The notes: generated by a model from the letters alone, not told the origin. A stretch of 64,000 nucleotides of DNA from Marthasterias glacialis (GCA_911728455.2 OU452222.1:20656559-20720558); one strand, 5' to 3'; counted from the stretch's first letter, positions 1 through 18,892 are shown. Made by a program: numbers and translations.

Positions 1-225
1 ATTGACAGAAATAGTTAAAAAAAAGGGCTAATAATAATGTTGCCTGTTGGAGGAAATTTCACAGTGCCTAGATGCTGACGGGGGTGTGGGATGTGGCTGT
101 TCACATTCCCGGGCTACACCACAGGTCTTATAAATAACACACAGAGATGCGTGATTTACTGAAGAAATTTGAATAAATACTCTGGTTTGATAATGATTCA
201 TTGTTTCTTGTATTCCATTGGACAG

Positions 226-482
226 GTGACTCCTTCTATAAGAGTTATGAAATTAAATTCTCAACCTACGACCAAGACAATGATGGTGAACGGGACATCA
301 ACTGCGCCAACGTGTTTGGAGCTGGTTGGTGGTACAAATCGTGCGAGTCGGGCAAAGCAAAGTACACCAACTTGAACGGGATTTACGGAACCCCGCAGTC
401 TGGAGGTATCATGTGGCACACCTGGGAGGAGGGGGTTTCTCTAAGCTTCACTGAGATGAAGATACGCCTCACTTTGGAATGA
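226..482 (+). CDS. Fibrinogen-related protein, last exon (partial; gene begins before the window)
   Basis: The 3' end of a fibrinogen C-terminal domain (FReD), the carbohydrate- or acetyl-group-binding module of ficolins, angiopoietins and fibrinogen-like lectins. A consensus acceptor (ttggacag) ends at 225, and the reading frame runs open to TGA at 480-482. The peptide carries the family hallmarks in order: FSTYDQDNDGERDINCA (calcium-site loop and Cys), GAGWWYKSCES (Trp pair and second Cys), NLNGIYG, GGIMWHTWEEG and the closing TEMKIRL. The two Cys residues would form the terminal disulphide. The stretch between GWWY and NLNG is slightly longer than in vertebrate members. An AATAAA at 499-504, 17 bases after the stop, is a likely poly(A) signal. 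The protein is probably secreted; the N-terminal exons and any collagen or coiled-coil region lie outside the window. Confidence 0.93.
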
Positions 483-498
483 TCTTCACAGCCAAAAG

Positions 499-504
499 AA
501 TAAA
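499..504 (+). promoter_or_regulatory. Poly(A) signal AATAAA of the fibrinogen-related gene
   Basis: A canonical hexamer lies 17 bases after the TGA of the fibrinogen-domain exon. Confidence 0.6.
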
Positions 505-2385
505 GTGCGCTCCAAGTATAGTACCTCGTAACTCTTTACAAAACACTAGAGTTTCCCCTGTTCGTTTCGGAATTAATGACTGATCTGACTCAGGAAGCAG
601 TGGGGAACACTGGTAGAGTTTAAGACGCTGCAGTGGCAGCAGGGATACAGGGAAATTTCACATTATGATCGCGGTTTTAAATCATGCAAATGTTTTCAAA
701 AACATGGATTTACCTGGTGAGTAAGTGCCACTTAACGACCACAGACATCAGTCAGTTTTTTAGGGGGTACGTCCCCCAACCCGCAAGCACCCCTACCCCT
801 TCCTTACGTCACTTGGTGTCCGGCCCGTTAGAATTCGATGCACCAGGTGATCGGGTAAGCCCCGGACGGGTCGGGTGCAGGTGATCTTCAGATCAATCTC
901 AGGTCTTTGTGATTAGATTCATCTTGAGATGAGTGGTGTTGATAGTGCCACAGCGATTTGTAATGTGACACCATCATACTTTAGGTTTGTGCACAGTTTA
1001 AGATCAATCTTAGCTCTTTGTGGAGTCGGCCCCTGGTGGGACGGAATCCACCCGGTCTGAATCCCCTGTGACACCGGCAGCAATAATTGACTCGCCCAAG
1101 CTGTATTGACGTGCCCGGAAAAAGGTCAGGGCACCACGAAATGAGGCGATGCGTGACAGCACAACGCGTGGCGCGGTGTGAGATTACTCGAGTTTGCCAC
1201 TTGAACAGCTTACAAACTGTTTTTGTTTACTTATAACAAAAAATATCCACCCTCTTTCCCAACTGATGAAACCAAAAAAGGTATTAATGTGGAGACATGA
1301 GAAGGTAGCCGGTCCTGTTATCAAAAAGGACCAGCATACACCACATACATAACAAAATGCACGACTCATTATTAAACTGTATAGACTTCTCAAAAAATAC
1401 AACAGCACAGCACATCCACCGTATTAAAAGACACCTAGTATTAGAAGGTACAATGCGAAGGTCAAGGGTCAAACTTGGCTTGCTACACGCTACCGTAATA
1501 CACAAATATTAAGAAACGAATCTATCAGTTTAAAGTCTCCAAAAATACAATATTTCTTTGATGAATGATATCGTAACAAGACAATATACTCACCGGGAGT
1601 TTCCTAAAGCTAGCCCTCCCACATAAATAACACTAGCCATGCTCCCTACAAAACAGAGAGAATTACCCCCCCCCCCCAAATTCAAATGCGCTCTTTCCCT
1701 GCTGAAAGCTAACAGAAAAGAGAGCTAGTGTAAAGGTCGCGAACACAAACTTTAATTATTGTTAATATGCTAATCATGAAGTTTGATCACACCCTTGAAC
1801 ACTGAGGGCGCACTTGGGTTCACCACATTAATACTGATAAAGACGCCCCGCTCGTAACCATTACCCGACGGCTATTTCTGTGGCACAAAATAATCATGTA
1901 CCCGTACATAGTTGAAGTACAACGCGTGCACCGGTTAAAGGTGATCTTTCGTGGCGCGAATTTGTTTGTCGCGCGCTGACGAGCGTGCGTCTTTGCGAAA
2001 ACGTTCCATAATGATCCTGAGTGAAACTTTTTAACGTTTAATTCATCATTTTCCTTATTCTTTTCCAGTTGAAAAAAAAAAAAAAAAAAAACTTTGAAAA
2101 TTAAGCACAACAAAAGAGGCTATTAACTTTTCTTACTTTTGTTCATTAAAAGCTGTATTATTTATAATTTAATGTAATATTACACACTGTACAAATTACA
2201 CATGCAGTAGAAACAGTAGCCTATACTATAAATGGGTTGTTGATCTGGACCCTAATAACTACCAACTGCTTATGACTGAATACAGTCAAATTATTTAAAA
2301 CACTTCGTATATACTTTAGTCATCTCGTACACACGTTTAGACTTAAGTTTGCAATATCTGAAATAATAACAATAATAACAAATAA
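505..2385. other. Intergenic, no gene seen; short repeats
   Basis: No ORF here shows a recognisable domain or good splice sites. There is a pair of related segments containing 'gatcaatct(c/t)ag.tctttgtg' near 889-910 and 1001-1022. There are also a C homopolymer near 1668-1677 and an A homopolymer near 2073-2090. The space is probably old miniature-element sequence. Confidence 0.5.
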
Positions 2386-2740
2386 TTATGGACTTATATG
2401 GCGTATTATTTTATCCGGAAACCCGATCAAGGCGTCTACACAAACAAGAATTGTGAATACAAAAAATTCTAGCGAAGCAATTGAGATTTTAGTTCCCTCT
2501 TGAAGATTTGCAAAGATGTGGTTTGACGTAGTAAGGTGAGGGAGTTTGTTCCAAATGGCAGGTGCAGCCTTGTCAAAGGCGCGCTGACCATTGCGAACAG
2601 TTCTAATGCTTGGTTCGACCAAAATGAACCCGAAGATCTGAGAACTTGAAATGTTTGCTTGAGTGAAATAAAGCTCACGGAGATACACAGGAGCACGACC
2701 ATGCAAGATCTTTAAGACGAAGAGATATTTAAGGAAGTTG
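2386..2740 (-). mobile_element. Non-LTR retrotransposon 3' end relic (CR1/jockey-like reverse transcriptase tail)
   Basis: The minus-strand reading frame shows the block usually found just after the thumb of LINE reverse transcriptases: GRAPVYLRELYF, then RTVRNGQRAFDKAAPAIWN, then KLPHLTTS. The normal continuation (IFKRELKSQLLR) is present but in another frame, so the copy is frameshifted. No upstream palm domain is visible, so it is a 5'-truncated dead copy, as is typical of LINE insertion. The clade is inferred from the 'AAPAIWNKLP ... FKRELK' pattern only. Confidence 0.75.
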
Positions 2741-2742
2741 CT

Positions 2743-2975
2743 TTAAAGGGGCTGTGTCGTCATGATCACAGCGAGTCTGTGGCTAGACTGACTTATGACC
2801 GCTCAACCTGTTATTGCAGCACACGCGCGCGAGTAGCGGTCACATCACATAATAATAAAGACGGCGCCCTTTGTGATATGATGGTCAATGCGGACGCGTG
2901 CAGTAACTGGGTGAGAGTTCATGTTTCTGGGCCCAGAACAGGCAGACTACAATCATGACGACACAGCCCCTTTAA
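2743..2975. mobile_element. MITE with TTAA ends, 233 bp
   Basis: The ends are near-perfect 24 bp terminal inverted repeats: TTAAAGGGGCTGTGTCGTCA at the left, and its complement ending at 2975. TTAA at both tips fits a TTAA target duplication, as in piggyBac-type elements. No ORF lies inside. Fragments of the same terminus occur at about 20376-20396 and 46788-46808. Confidence 0.8.
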
Positions 2976-3109
2976 TCATTTAAGTTCACCACGAGGCTCT
3001 ACATGTTTTCTTGCCTTGTATCAGTGACGTAGGTCTCTATATAATTATACATGTCTACTTTTCTGAATCACATTTCATTTTGGAGTATTTAATAATCATC
3101 TGCACGCCA

Positions 3110-3490
3110 CGGGGTGGGGGGGGGGGGGGCGGCTAGGGAACAGCGGCGTACGGGGGGGGGGGGGGCCCTGGGGGCACAAGGCCCCCCCCCCCCCCCCCGT
3201 AAATTCTTAATGCCCCCAGGATCCCCCAGGAAAAATTCTAGATACATGTACCTCTAATTCATTAAAAAACATAGACCCTGGGCCCCCCACTGAAAAGCAA
3301 TGCCCCCTGTGCCCCCATTGAAAAAAATCCTGGCTACGCCGCTGCTGGTGCCTTCTACACATTTCTGAACCCCCAGGGGGTTTAACTTAATTTATTAAAA
3401 AAACAAGGCACCTTGGCCCCCACGGAAAAGAATGCCCCCCCCCCCCCCCCCGTGCCCCTATAGAAAAAATCCTGGCTATGCCGCTGTATT
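3110..3490. repeat. G/C homopolymer-rich dispersed repeat with internal duplication
   Basis: Long G and C runs alternate with the phrase 'aaaaatcctggcta.gccgctg', which occurs twice (about 3325-3345 and 3465-3485). 'gccccc' blocks recur between them. This is a degenerate tandem dispersed repeat, not a gene. Confidence 0.6.
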
Positions 3491-4667
3491 TAATTTATGA
3501 ATGTATGAGAGGATCTTACGATTCTGAAAATTTGATGAACTGGTCGAACCATTCTATACATTGTAAAAAAAAAGGCCCTTTAATGGCTTTGGCTCTATTG
3601 GCTTGTTGAAGCCCTGTATTGAGAGTGCACGTTGCCAATATAACTTACGGAGCCTAAGCCAGAGCCAGAGCCCTGGTTTCGAAAAGGGCCAACAGTGCAA
3701 GTACAACACCACCAACAATCCATCAAGAGGTCGCTCTTCAATTGACATAACTGCAAATGCCGACCACTGACGGCCTTCATGTACAATGTTTAGCCACAGC
3801 ATTCACTGTGATGGTCAGCTTCCATTAATCCTTTGCTTTATGATTAATGATGAAGCTAGACAATAGTCAAGTTGCACAACTCAAATTAGGCCTACATCAA
3901 AAAGCTTGAATATTAACAATATTGAGTAGTGTTTCCTGACAAGATGCAGTGGCGTAGCCAGTATCATGTTAACTTCCAAGAGACTTATAAAGACGAATTG
4001 CCCAGGAAATTCCCAGGAAAGTTTGGTTGAATATCTTACCCTGGCAAACTCCTGGCAAAATACTTAGCCCTGTAAGGTTAAGCAAAAATAACCCTGGGGT
4101 TAGCATACCGAGTGTTCATTCTTCCCAGGAAAATTGCATTGAGTGTTAATCGAAATTGGGGTAACAGTGGGGTTAAAACTCCTCAGGAATTTCCCAGGGT
4201 TTTATTTCCTGGGAATTGGCTCTGTAATGTAAAAAGGGTGTAGTAATAAAGACCCAATCCAGCATGCATTTGTTATCATTGTTCTCATGGTAAGAACCGT
4301 AGGGTTCATCGAAGCAAAGAAGCAGAAAAAACCTTCCACCAAGACAATGGTAACTCTTAAAGGATGATTGCATTGCCATTTTATTTTATTTTCAATTAAG
4401 TCTTTACATAATAAAAGTGAAAACAATCAACACGTATGCCTGTCACTGCATGACAAAAGATCCACAGATCGGTTCACTCGTAGTGCACTAAATCTTGGTT
4501 TTTAAAAAAATTCTGAGTTTGGCAAGCACATTCTTAATGAGAGATAAACATAGAATAAAAAAGCTAGATTATCCAGACTCCACGTATGTATGATTTACAG
4601 TAATTAGATGAATTTTGGCATGCAGGCCTTAGCAGCACATAGGAGCCTCATCGTGTGCCGCTGTTAC
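3491..4667. other. Intergenic, nothing recognised
   Basis: Short ORFs on both strands lack domains and splice context. The segment at 3990-4220 repeats 'cccaggaaa'-type words, apparently a decayed dispersed repeat. Confidence 0.4.
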
Positions 4668-4870
4668 CCCCATAGGTGTATGGAGACTCTTGAGTTAAGG
4701 GGGCCAGAAGGGTTGATTTGCCTGAAAGTTCACACAGATAAAAACACAAGTACCAATTTCCAATAACACACTTTTTTCTTCTTTGCCAACATTTTCCCCA
4801 CTGTTTTACCGAATTAAAAAAAAAAAAAACATTTTTTTTTTTTTTTTTTTTTTTTTTTTGGGGGGGGGGT
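4668..4870. repeat. Dispersed repeat R2, copy 1, with A/T/G homopolymer tail
   Basis: The sequence from about 4668 to 4815 matches 58790-58945. Shared phrases include 'ttgatttgcc(c)tga.a.tt', 'aaaacacaag.acca' and 'tttgcc.acattttcccca.tgtttt'. It ends in A, T and G runs at 4815-4870. Confidence 0.65.
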
Positions 4871-5205
4871 ACCTTTTGATTTGCCTGCCTGTACCAGTTG
4901 TTTCTGCCATTACTCATGTTACTGGGTCACAAATACGCCCAGCATTAATTGTTGTTCTGTATCACAGGCATCTCCAATCACTGATGTTGACGCAACTACC
5001 AACTATACGAAATGTTAGTTTGACTTGAGATAAAGCCTTTGCACTGTGTGCACATGCGCATAACAAAATGGTCCCGGTGATGGCAGAAAACCCTGCCCAA
5101 GACTCAAACCTCTTCCAGCCTTAGATTGGCTGCCTGCACTGATTTGTATCAGAGGAAGTTCAAATGTACAAAGCTGAACTACCACAAAGGGCTGTTGTTC
5201 ACATA

Positions 5206-6346
5206 CTACGTCCGTTGACTTGTGTATTGTCTCGTTCTCCTGTTAGACACAGAAAGATCTGCCTCCTTGGGGCCCTTAGCATCTTTTCCCTTGGGCGCTT
5301 CTTCATCGTTGATAGACAGTAGCTCCCTCATCAGCTTGAATCGAGATAGGAATGCTACCCACACAATGTACCAACCTGCATGAATGAACGTATGAATCAT
5401 ATTATGATGAATCAGGATGGGATATTACCAGTTAAGTATAAAAGACCACCCGTGTGAAATTGATGATGCAATTCGGTTTTCAGCGTTTTGTTATTGAACA
5501 TTTAATAATTCAATAATTCAATTTAAAATGTTCAATAAAACAAAACGCTGAAAACCGAATGGCCACATTTTATATATTGCCCGTCACTTCTCTTATGTCA
5601 ATGGGATGTGCAGAACAAGAGATGATTACCACAGCTGGCCATGGGGTGATGTTAAAATAAACTACACTAAAACAAAACATAAAACAACATTTTTGAGAAT
5701 GATGACAGGTCAAATAGCTCTGTCAGCGCACATGCGAACCAGTAAACATCACGGCACTGACCATGTTTAAACGTGTAATTGTCAGCTCAGAGATTCTTCA
5801 TAAAATTACACCAAAACAAGCCAGCACTAAAGCGTTTTAATCTACTTGCCACAATCGTGTTAAGGGTAAGTGAACATTTTGTGGACAATTTCAGTGAAAA
5901 GACGCAAGCTCTCAGAGGGTCATGTCAGTCCCTAATGGTGGTGTATGTGGTCTTATTTAGGGCCTAAGAAGCGGAGCGAGTCCAACATATTGGCACATTA
6001 TTAAAGTGGCTACCTACTGACATTGACGTGCTTTCAGAGCTTTATGCATTTTTTCATCATTTCGAATGGTGAAACCATCAGTCAGTGCTTTATGTAACAA
6101 AGAGTGAAGTTTCGCAAAGTTCAAATGAGCATATGACTACTATGAGGACTGCACTGCTGTTCTGTACCTTTTTATCATTGCCTAAATAAAAAATAAAAAT
6201 AATTAAATTTTACATTCGTCGTAAGTTCATTCTTGCGTCATTCAAAAAACACACAAAAACTCACCAAGGACAATAAAGATGAGGACTACAAAGAGTGAAG
6301 TCAAGAACGATACCACCATCAAAATCACATCGTAAATAGTTGCCAT
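5206..6346 (-). CDS. SMIM13: Small integral membrane protein 13-like, two exons, 83 aa
   Basis: Coding exons on the minus strand are 6346-6265 and 5375-5206, joined in phase 1. The donor is CCTTG/gtgag and the acceptor is catgcag/GTTGG. The start is the ATG at 6346. Residues about 7-27 (VILMVVSFLTSLFVVLIFIV) form one hydrophobic segment. It is followed by GWYIVWVAFLSRFKLMREL and a charged, Lys/Glu-rich cytosolic-type tail. From memory of the family, vertebrate SMIM13 has the same order: a membrane segment, then GWYxVWxxFLSxFKxxREL and a hydrophilic tail of similar total length (about 90 aa). The function of the family is unknown. The 889 bp intron carries a long hairpin (5471-5560). The conservation of a tiny exon-split frame with intact splice sites makes this a real gene. 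Confidence 0.85.
5471..5560. repeat. Imperfect hairpin in the SMIM13-like intron
   Basis: The arm at 5471-5503 pairs with 5526-5560 apart from a two-base bulge. The first 20 bases of the left arm, ATTCGGTTTTCAGCGTTTTG, are perfectly complementary to the right arm. The loop is AT-rich, about 22 nt. It is either a small foldback element or a pre-miRNA-like hairpin. Confidence 0.7.
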
Positions 6347-7403
6347 TGCTTGTCAATACACTTCTTTGTGTAGCTACTCGGCTGGTGCGACATTTAGCAA
6401 ACACCATGCAGTGAACTAGCTGTTCGTCTGCATGCAACTGCATATAAATTACAATTTATCACGTGTAATCATTTCACAGTTGTCTCCATACCATCAACGA
6501 ACATAAACTAAGGCAACAAAATTACTGAATAGGTCACAGGCAGTAACTAAATGGCGAAAGTCGAAACAAAGGCTCAATAAGTCACAGGAAAGGAAAGGGC
6601 AATCTTTACGGTCACAAAAGACAATGTTTTGTTAGTCAGCTGTGTACCACGGTTTATTGTCGTCACTTGAGGGCGGTATCACATTTTGAGGAAAAAGTCC
6701 GTTTGTCTTTCTTGAAAAATGTCATCTTCGCTGCATGTGGCCAAGTTTAGAGGAACTATACGACACTTTTTTCCACGATGCATACTAGGTATCGTGGAAT
6801 AAAAAGTTTCGCATAGTTTTTTAATACAGTGGAAATGTCTACAGTCATCATAGGGGTGAAGTACAGGTAAGAAAATTAGCTATATTTGTCTTCTTCATGC
6901 CTTGAGCCGCCAGTGACCCGTCGGGCTACTCCCACAGTTTGAAATAAGATGTTAAAACCTATACTTCGATTTATTCTTTCGACAAACATCATCAATGACA
7001 GGTAGTACAGACTTCTGTTTCCTATTTTAAATTAATTTAAGGTCATTACAGGACTCTATTTTGGAACTTTGTGTACAATCATTCCGAATCCTTTTGATGA
7101 ATCATAACCAATTAACCAAAGTGGTCACGTCTTTAACAATTTTAATCAAAAGCAAATAATTTTTCACGTAATTGAAATAATTGACCTGTCTCTCCCCCGA
7201 CTCAGTAGTTTAGTATGTGGACACTGGACAGTAGAGTTGCGGCAAGATGGTGCCACATTGAATTGAGTTATTGTTATGTTTATGCTCTACACAAGCCTAC
7301 GTCATCATGTATACAACAGAAATGCTGTGGCTCTCGTGCGTAAAAAATACATCAAACACAACAATCAGAATTACAAAAAAAAAAATGAAGAAATACATTT
7401 AAC
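6347..7403. other. Upstream region of the SMIM13-like gene; no coding sequence seen
   Basis: This presumably holds the minus-strand promoter of the SMIM13-like gene. I see no TATA box or ORF that I can defend. Confidence 0.35.
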
Positions 7404-7947
7404 AATAGACCGATTGCGCGACCAATGTTTACATGTCATCACGTACCCGCCTGTTAAATTGTTTGTAATATAGGCCTATATCACTGTAAAAAAGGTAACG
7501 GAACGTTGGAAAGTGAGCATTTAGGCTATACCTAGTATTGCGAAATTTCAAATAGGCAAAGGAATCACACAGTTTTGGAAAGCAATTTCTTTGGATGATT
7601 CAGCTCTAAAACTTTGAAATGCTTGTGTTGAAAAGTGTGTGATGATCACGGCCGTCTGGCCCAAACACTCCGTCGTGCACTAGTACACATCGTGCACATT
7701 TATATGTTACTTGTACAATTTCCAAGACCTGCTTGGTCTGTCCTTACTGACTTTATTCAGCCACTCGAAGGTCTCTGGTACAAACTCTGAAATATGTTTC
7801 ACAGATTTCGAGAAAAGCCTCGATCGAATAAAGAAATGCAACAATCATCATGTACCGTACCGCACTTTCCTATGGGGGACGTCGTGTTTGTTTACATTTA
7901 ATACCCACAATAGGTCACATGACGCGGGTCGCGCTATCGGTCTTTTA
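7404..7947 (+). mobile_element. Non-autonomous DNA transposon, family A, copy 1
   Basis: The terminal inverted repeats are AATAGACCGATTGCGCGACC at the left and an imperfect complement (gggtcgcgctatcggtctttt) at the right. The interior matches copies at 31081-31510 (inverted) and 55243-55930. Shared interior phrases include 'cactcgaaggtctctggtac' and 'gcaacaatcatcatgta'. No transposase ORF is present. Confidence 0.8.
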
Positions 7948-8637
7948 TAACAAATTATCAAACTGTCACTAGTAATTTGTTTTATACTAATGCACTCAGG
8001 GATAACGGGAAACTTGAGGACGCTAGGTGGCAGCAGACTTAGCATTGTCATCGAAAAAGTGAGCGTGCTAATAATATACATGAACAATGACAGCAGACAA
8101 CTTCACAAAACTTTTTATACGCGAGACTTTTTTATTGGTGACCGACCCCTCCATAGTAGAAAAAACCCCACTATGCATAGGTCAACATTTCTCTAAAACA
8201 ATGGTACTTCGGCTGACAACCCGTTTCTGATTTGCAAAGTTATTTTGCGGGCTCAGTGGAAGAGGCCAACAATGTTATACACAAAATAGCTGGGCCCGGC
8301 GGGTCGAGGTAGAGTCAGAGGGGCTGTGAGTGTCAGTGCTTTGTAACACGACGGCACTGGCGCTCGTGGTGTGGTGGTGGGGGAGCCACAACAACGAGTA
8401 AGCACCTCTATAGTGACGTCACGCACAGTATTCCCTATCTACCACCACCATTGCATAATGTCACGCAACAAAGGCGTCCCCGTTGCCCCGCCAACGGTGA
8501 ATAGGATGGGTTATCGACTGTCATGTATATTAGCTTATACCGGTGTGTATTGCAAATCATACAACCTATCATTGCGGTTCTCGCAGGAAAACAACGTTCC
8601 ATTTTTTCTTAAATATTATCCTGAAATTGCTGTTAAA

Positions 8638-14928
<6,291 letters not shown>

Positions 14929-15109
14929 GCCACAGGACCGTGACGTCACCTTTTGCATTTTTCCGCGGGGGGGGGGGGGTTGACAATGGAAATGTTTTTT
15001 AAGGGAAGGGGGTGCGTTTCCATAGTTTTATCAAGTTGAATTTAGCAAGTATTTTTGGTCATTTCTCTTCCTAGGAAACACCTAAAGGCATGATACCTTT
15101 GTTAATTAC
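14929..15109. other. 3' flank of the SPMIP8-like gene
   Basis: It holds a short G run near 14968-14979. No canonical AATAAA is seen immediately after the stop, so the 3' end is undefined. Confidence 0.4.
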
Positions 15110-15480
15110 TTATAAAAGCTTACATGGCAAAGTACTGGAGAGTTGTTGATAGTATTAAACACTGTGATAAACGATTCCCTTTGAAGTAATGTGGTTTTAG
15201 AGAAAGATAATTTTCTGCCCAAAAATTTGAAACTGAGAAACGATTCATGCATGAATCATTTTTCACTTGATGTAAAACATTCAGATTCGGCATTTTTTTT
15301 CCTTCTGCGTGAAAACAGCTGCCCCAATTTTTCACAGATATATCAAAAACGCTACCATCTTTTAAAGCAAAAATTTCACAGGTTAGTTTAGGCCTATGGT
15401 ATATATCTACAATTACATGTAGCATTGAAACAACAAACGTCCGGCTCCAAAGACCAAAGGTATACCTTGCATTTTAACAA
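15110..15480 (+). repeat. Dispersed repeat R3, copy 1
   Basis: This matches 29462-29810 in the same orientation. Shared phrases are 'actggagag(t/c)tgttgatagtat', 'gagaaacgat.catgcatgaatc' and 'tatcaaaaacgct'. I recall a closely similar short element from sea star genomes, but that is memory, not a search. Confidence 0.75.
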
Positions 15481-15839
15481 AAGTGGGATGGGACGAGGGT
15501 ATGAGAGTGAAAAAATTGGACACTGTTTTTTTTTTTTAATCTCGGAGAATTTCAACATAGTGTGCTCTAATTTTGTATCAAGATGGTCTTGAATCCGCTT
15601 CTGCATTACTGCACCCGATATTCTTTTTTTTGCAGCAATATCATGGTTTCTACTTTGGCATTATAAATGTTTTTCCAAATTGCAATAATTTGTGTCTTGG
15701 AAGTCGACCAGTTAAGAATAATAAATCTCTTTGACGGACGGTGCAAGCAATTTTTTCCTTACATCAGTATTCAGTGAATGATTTGAATCGCTGCTAATGC
15801 ACATAATTATATAATTATTTATTCAAGCAATAAACAACA

Positions 15840-16000
15840 AGGGAAACTGACTGGGTAAATTTTTAATTCATTTTTGAGGTGGTCAAAGACAAATTGAATG
15901 GAGCGGGTAATTGAACCTGCGACCACCGGCTAAACGGACCCACGTTAAGTCGGTGGTCGCAGGTTCAAATCCTGCTTCAGTCAATTTTTCTTTGTTCACT
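15840..16000. repeat. Two SINE fragments joined head to head
   Basis: The B-box-containing arm 15912-15928 is perfectly complementary to 15951-15967 (right arm CGGTGGTCGCAGGTTCA). The right half continues 'aatcctgcttcagtcaatttttctttgttcac', the tail seen at 57480-57510. The left half is the inverted equivalent, including 'aacaagggaaactgactggg'. Confidence 0.7.
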
Positions 16001-18330
16001 CCATAATTGTTATATTTATCCGTAATAAGAATATTTGCGGTAAAAAGTCTTTAAAAAGAGCTTTCAAATCAACAAATAATCTTTTTAAAATTAAATCAAA
16101 GGTTTTTCATCGATTTTTTAAATTGTTTTTTGTTTGTTTTACAAACAAAATGTATCGACGAGTTTTTTTGCGAAAATAAAACTTCATCGATACGGTGAAG
16201 CTGGCAATGGTCTTCATTTCGTTCAGGTCTAAAGACTGCAAATGATAAACAATGTATGCACACTCGCTGTATATTTACATGGACACATACCTTCTTCTGG
16301 TAGTATAATTTTTGTGACACGTGATATTGATTCATTTGTTTGATATTGCTCCAACAGCGAATGAATTTAAAATGACAATCTGAAACACTTTAACTTTAAA
16401 TACACATAGGTAGGTCATAAAAACTACACGTTGTATTTAGGGCCTATTGATTTCTCATAATGTGCTGTTACTAAATTGCCAAAAGAAACACCAAATTGAC
16501 ACCGAGTTACTATTATTACTTTTTACAAATGTGTGACGTGATGTTGAAGATTTGTGCAAAATGTTAGGAATGAAATGTTGTGTTCCGTTTTTTATTTTAT
16601 TTTCTCCATCAGAATTGTACATAGTATTTGATAAAAAGACTGATTTGTAATAAATATAAATTATAGGAAACAACTACAGGCATTTGCTTCCATCTGAATT
16701 TTTCACTGTAAAAAAAAGAGCACTTACACAAGTTTATTCATCTGTAAATCACTGAGAAAACACACATGAACATATATAGGTATATATGTATTGGTTTTGG
16801 ATTAAAAACATGCTACAAAGTCATTCCATGAAAATGTAAATTTTTTCAGTATTATCATTTTTGTTAGAATAACATGTTGATTCTAATTTACGTTTATCAA
16901 TAATAATTTGTCACATTTTATTTGGGTTTTGAAAGTTTTTCAGAAAGTTTCAACGCCTTCCCACACCATCTTACGTGATATTTGTGTAACATAATTTTTC
17001 AGTACTATGAAGTATAAAACAAAATTTTATTTTACAATGTTCAACAGAAATTTGATGCCAAATTCATAATAAAATAACTTCTTACGTGGATATTAAAGTA
17101 CATATACCTGAGAAAATTAAGGATATATGTAACGGAGACACCATAATTTGACACATATGGCCCCCGTTACATCAGTGCAGGCACCGCTTTAATTAAATAA
17201 AATATTTATGATTCATTGTTGGTGTAATTTATACTATGTAAAAGCAAGATTTACGAAGTAGACTTGTGAAGTGGTGAAAAGGCTTCATAGGTGGTAACGA
17301 TCACTAGTGTTCCCACCTGCAACGGGTGACCCCCAAATGAAGTATTAAGTGAGGCGACTAGAAAGCAAGTCTATTAACTATAAAGCGCTTGCTATGCACG
17401 TGGGTCTTCATATCATAAAGAGTGCGCCCGCATTGATGTACAGTGTACATTACGCTATGGAGGTATGTAAATGGACGTGTATGTGTACAACACTAGCTTG
17501 CATCAGGATCACACTGTGAGTGTGTGTGTGTGTGTGTGTTACATCGGACGGATTGAGGGAATGTTTTGTCATTTCTTCGCCCTGTTGAAAGTGTGGTCCA
17601 GATAAAGGCTGGAAAGGGACAGCATCTTCAAACCGCCCAGCGGGTCTGTAAGTAGTAAGGTAGCCAGGTAGCAATTATTTGAAGACCCAGTCCTTGTAGT
17701 TATTTCAGAATAACGTACAATGTGTATCCTTGCCACGATCTTTATTCCCATAATGTAATCCTGAATATTTGTCCGCACCGCGTTGTAATCCAATACAAAA
17801 TGTCGACAATGAACGTACAAGTACCTTACTGTAGTTAGCTATGTAGTGTTCAGCATGTACATGTACACGTACACATTTGTAATGTAGGCACAACGGGTGT
17901 TGATCCCACCCCACCTACTCGGGCTACATGAAGCCACGCCTTCACTCAGATAGATGTGGTTCCTTTGAAATATACATTTGTGGTGTGAGAGTGGCATGCA
18001 TGTAAATTAAAGGGACATTTTATTATTATTGACCACACATCAAGGACAAGGCCAGGGACCCCCTCCCCCAACTGAGCCCCAGGTAGTAGTAGGTTTGTGA
18101 ACAGAGTTGCCTCAAATGCCAACATACTGTCAATTGAGAATTAAAATCAAGGTCAGACCTTGGGTTGGGAGTGGGTAGGAAATGATGCCAAATTTGAGCA
18201 CCACTATTTCACCCATTAAGACCAAAAGTATTTCTAAAGATACTATTTGTTGGTCTTCAAAAATGAAAAGGTGGTTGCATGGATTCTGTATCTATTTTTA
18301 TTTTGGGACACCCTGTATGTATCTAGTTCA
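16001..18330. other. Intergenic, no gene seen
   Basis: It is AT-rich. A (GT)n tract sits at 17516-17539. Short ORFs lack domains and splice context. Confidence 0.45.
17516..17539. repeat. (GT)n microsatellite
   Basis: About 11 GT units. Confidence 0.95.
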
Positions 18331-18892
18331 AGTTACTGGACCAAACAACGCCTTTTGAAACTTTTGGGCAGGGTCTGGCGTACGTAGGGTCCGAATGAAG
18401 TCCCATCAAAACTTGGTACCTGTGTACAAATTTCAAATTCCCGAACAGAGAGAGGCAAAAAAATGCTCCAAAAGCCATCAAAGGTACACAAGAGATATTG
18501 CTGGTTTAATATGATGATACGATTGTGTCAAAACACAGTGCAAAATAGTGCGTAATCGGAAAATTGCGCAAGTCCTACAAATGGACTCAGCCAGTATCGT
18601 TTCATAGCGTCTGTCCATTTTGGGCATGAATGCAGATTTCAGCCGGAAAATTTCTCTTTTTTAAGAAATGCGTCTGACACAATTGTCCACCATATTAACC
18701 ATCACTGTCTCCTACATACCTCAGGTGACTTTCAAGCTGATGTGTTTGATGGATTTTGGAGCAATTTTGTCACCCTCTGTTGTGAAAATTTGAAATTTGT
18801 ACACAAGGTATCAAGTTTTGATGGGACTTCACTAAGACCCTTTATAAGCCAGATCATCACCTAATGTTTAAAAATTGTTTGGTCAGTAACTC
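18331..18892. mobile_element. Foldback element with about 100 bp inverted arms, 562 bp
   Basis: The left arm (agttactggaccaaacaa, then gaagtcccatcaaaacttgg, then gtgtacaaatttcaaatt, then gctccaaaa.ccat) is mirrored by the right arm ending 'ttgtttggtcagtaact'. A diverged relative lies at about 37640-38060. No ORF is present. Confidence 0.85.

Noticed and set aside
8371..8637. Upstream extension of the first SPMIP8-like exon
   Set aside because: The frame is open, but its residues show no family similarity. The family match begins after ATG 8638.
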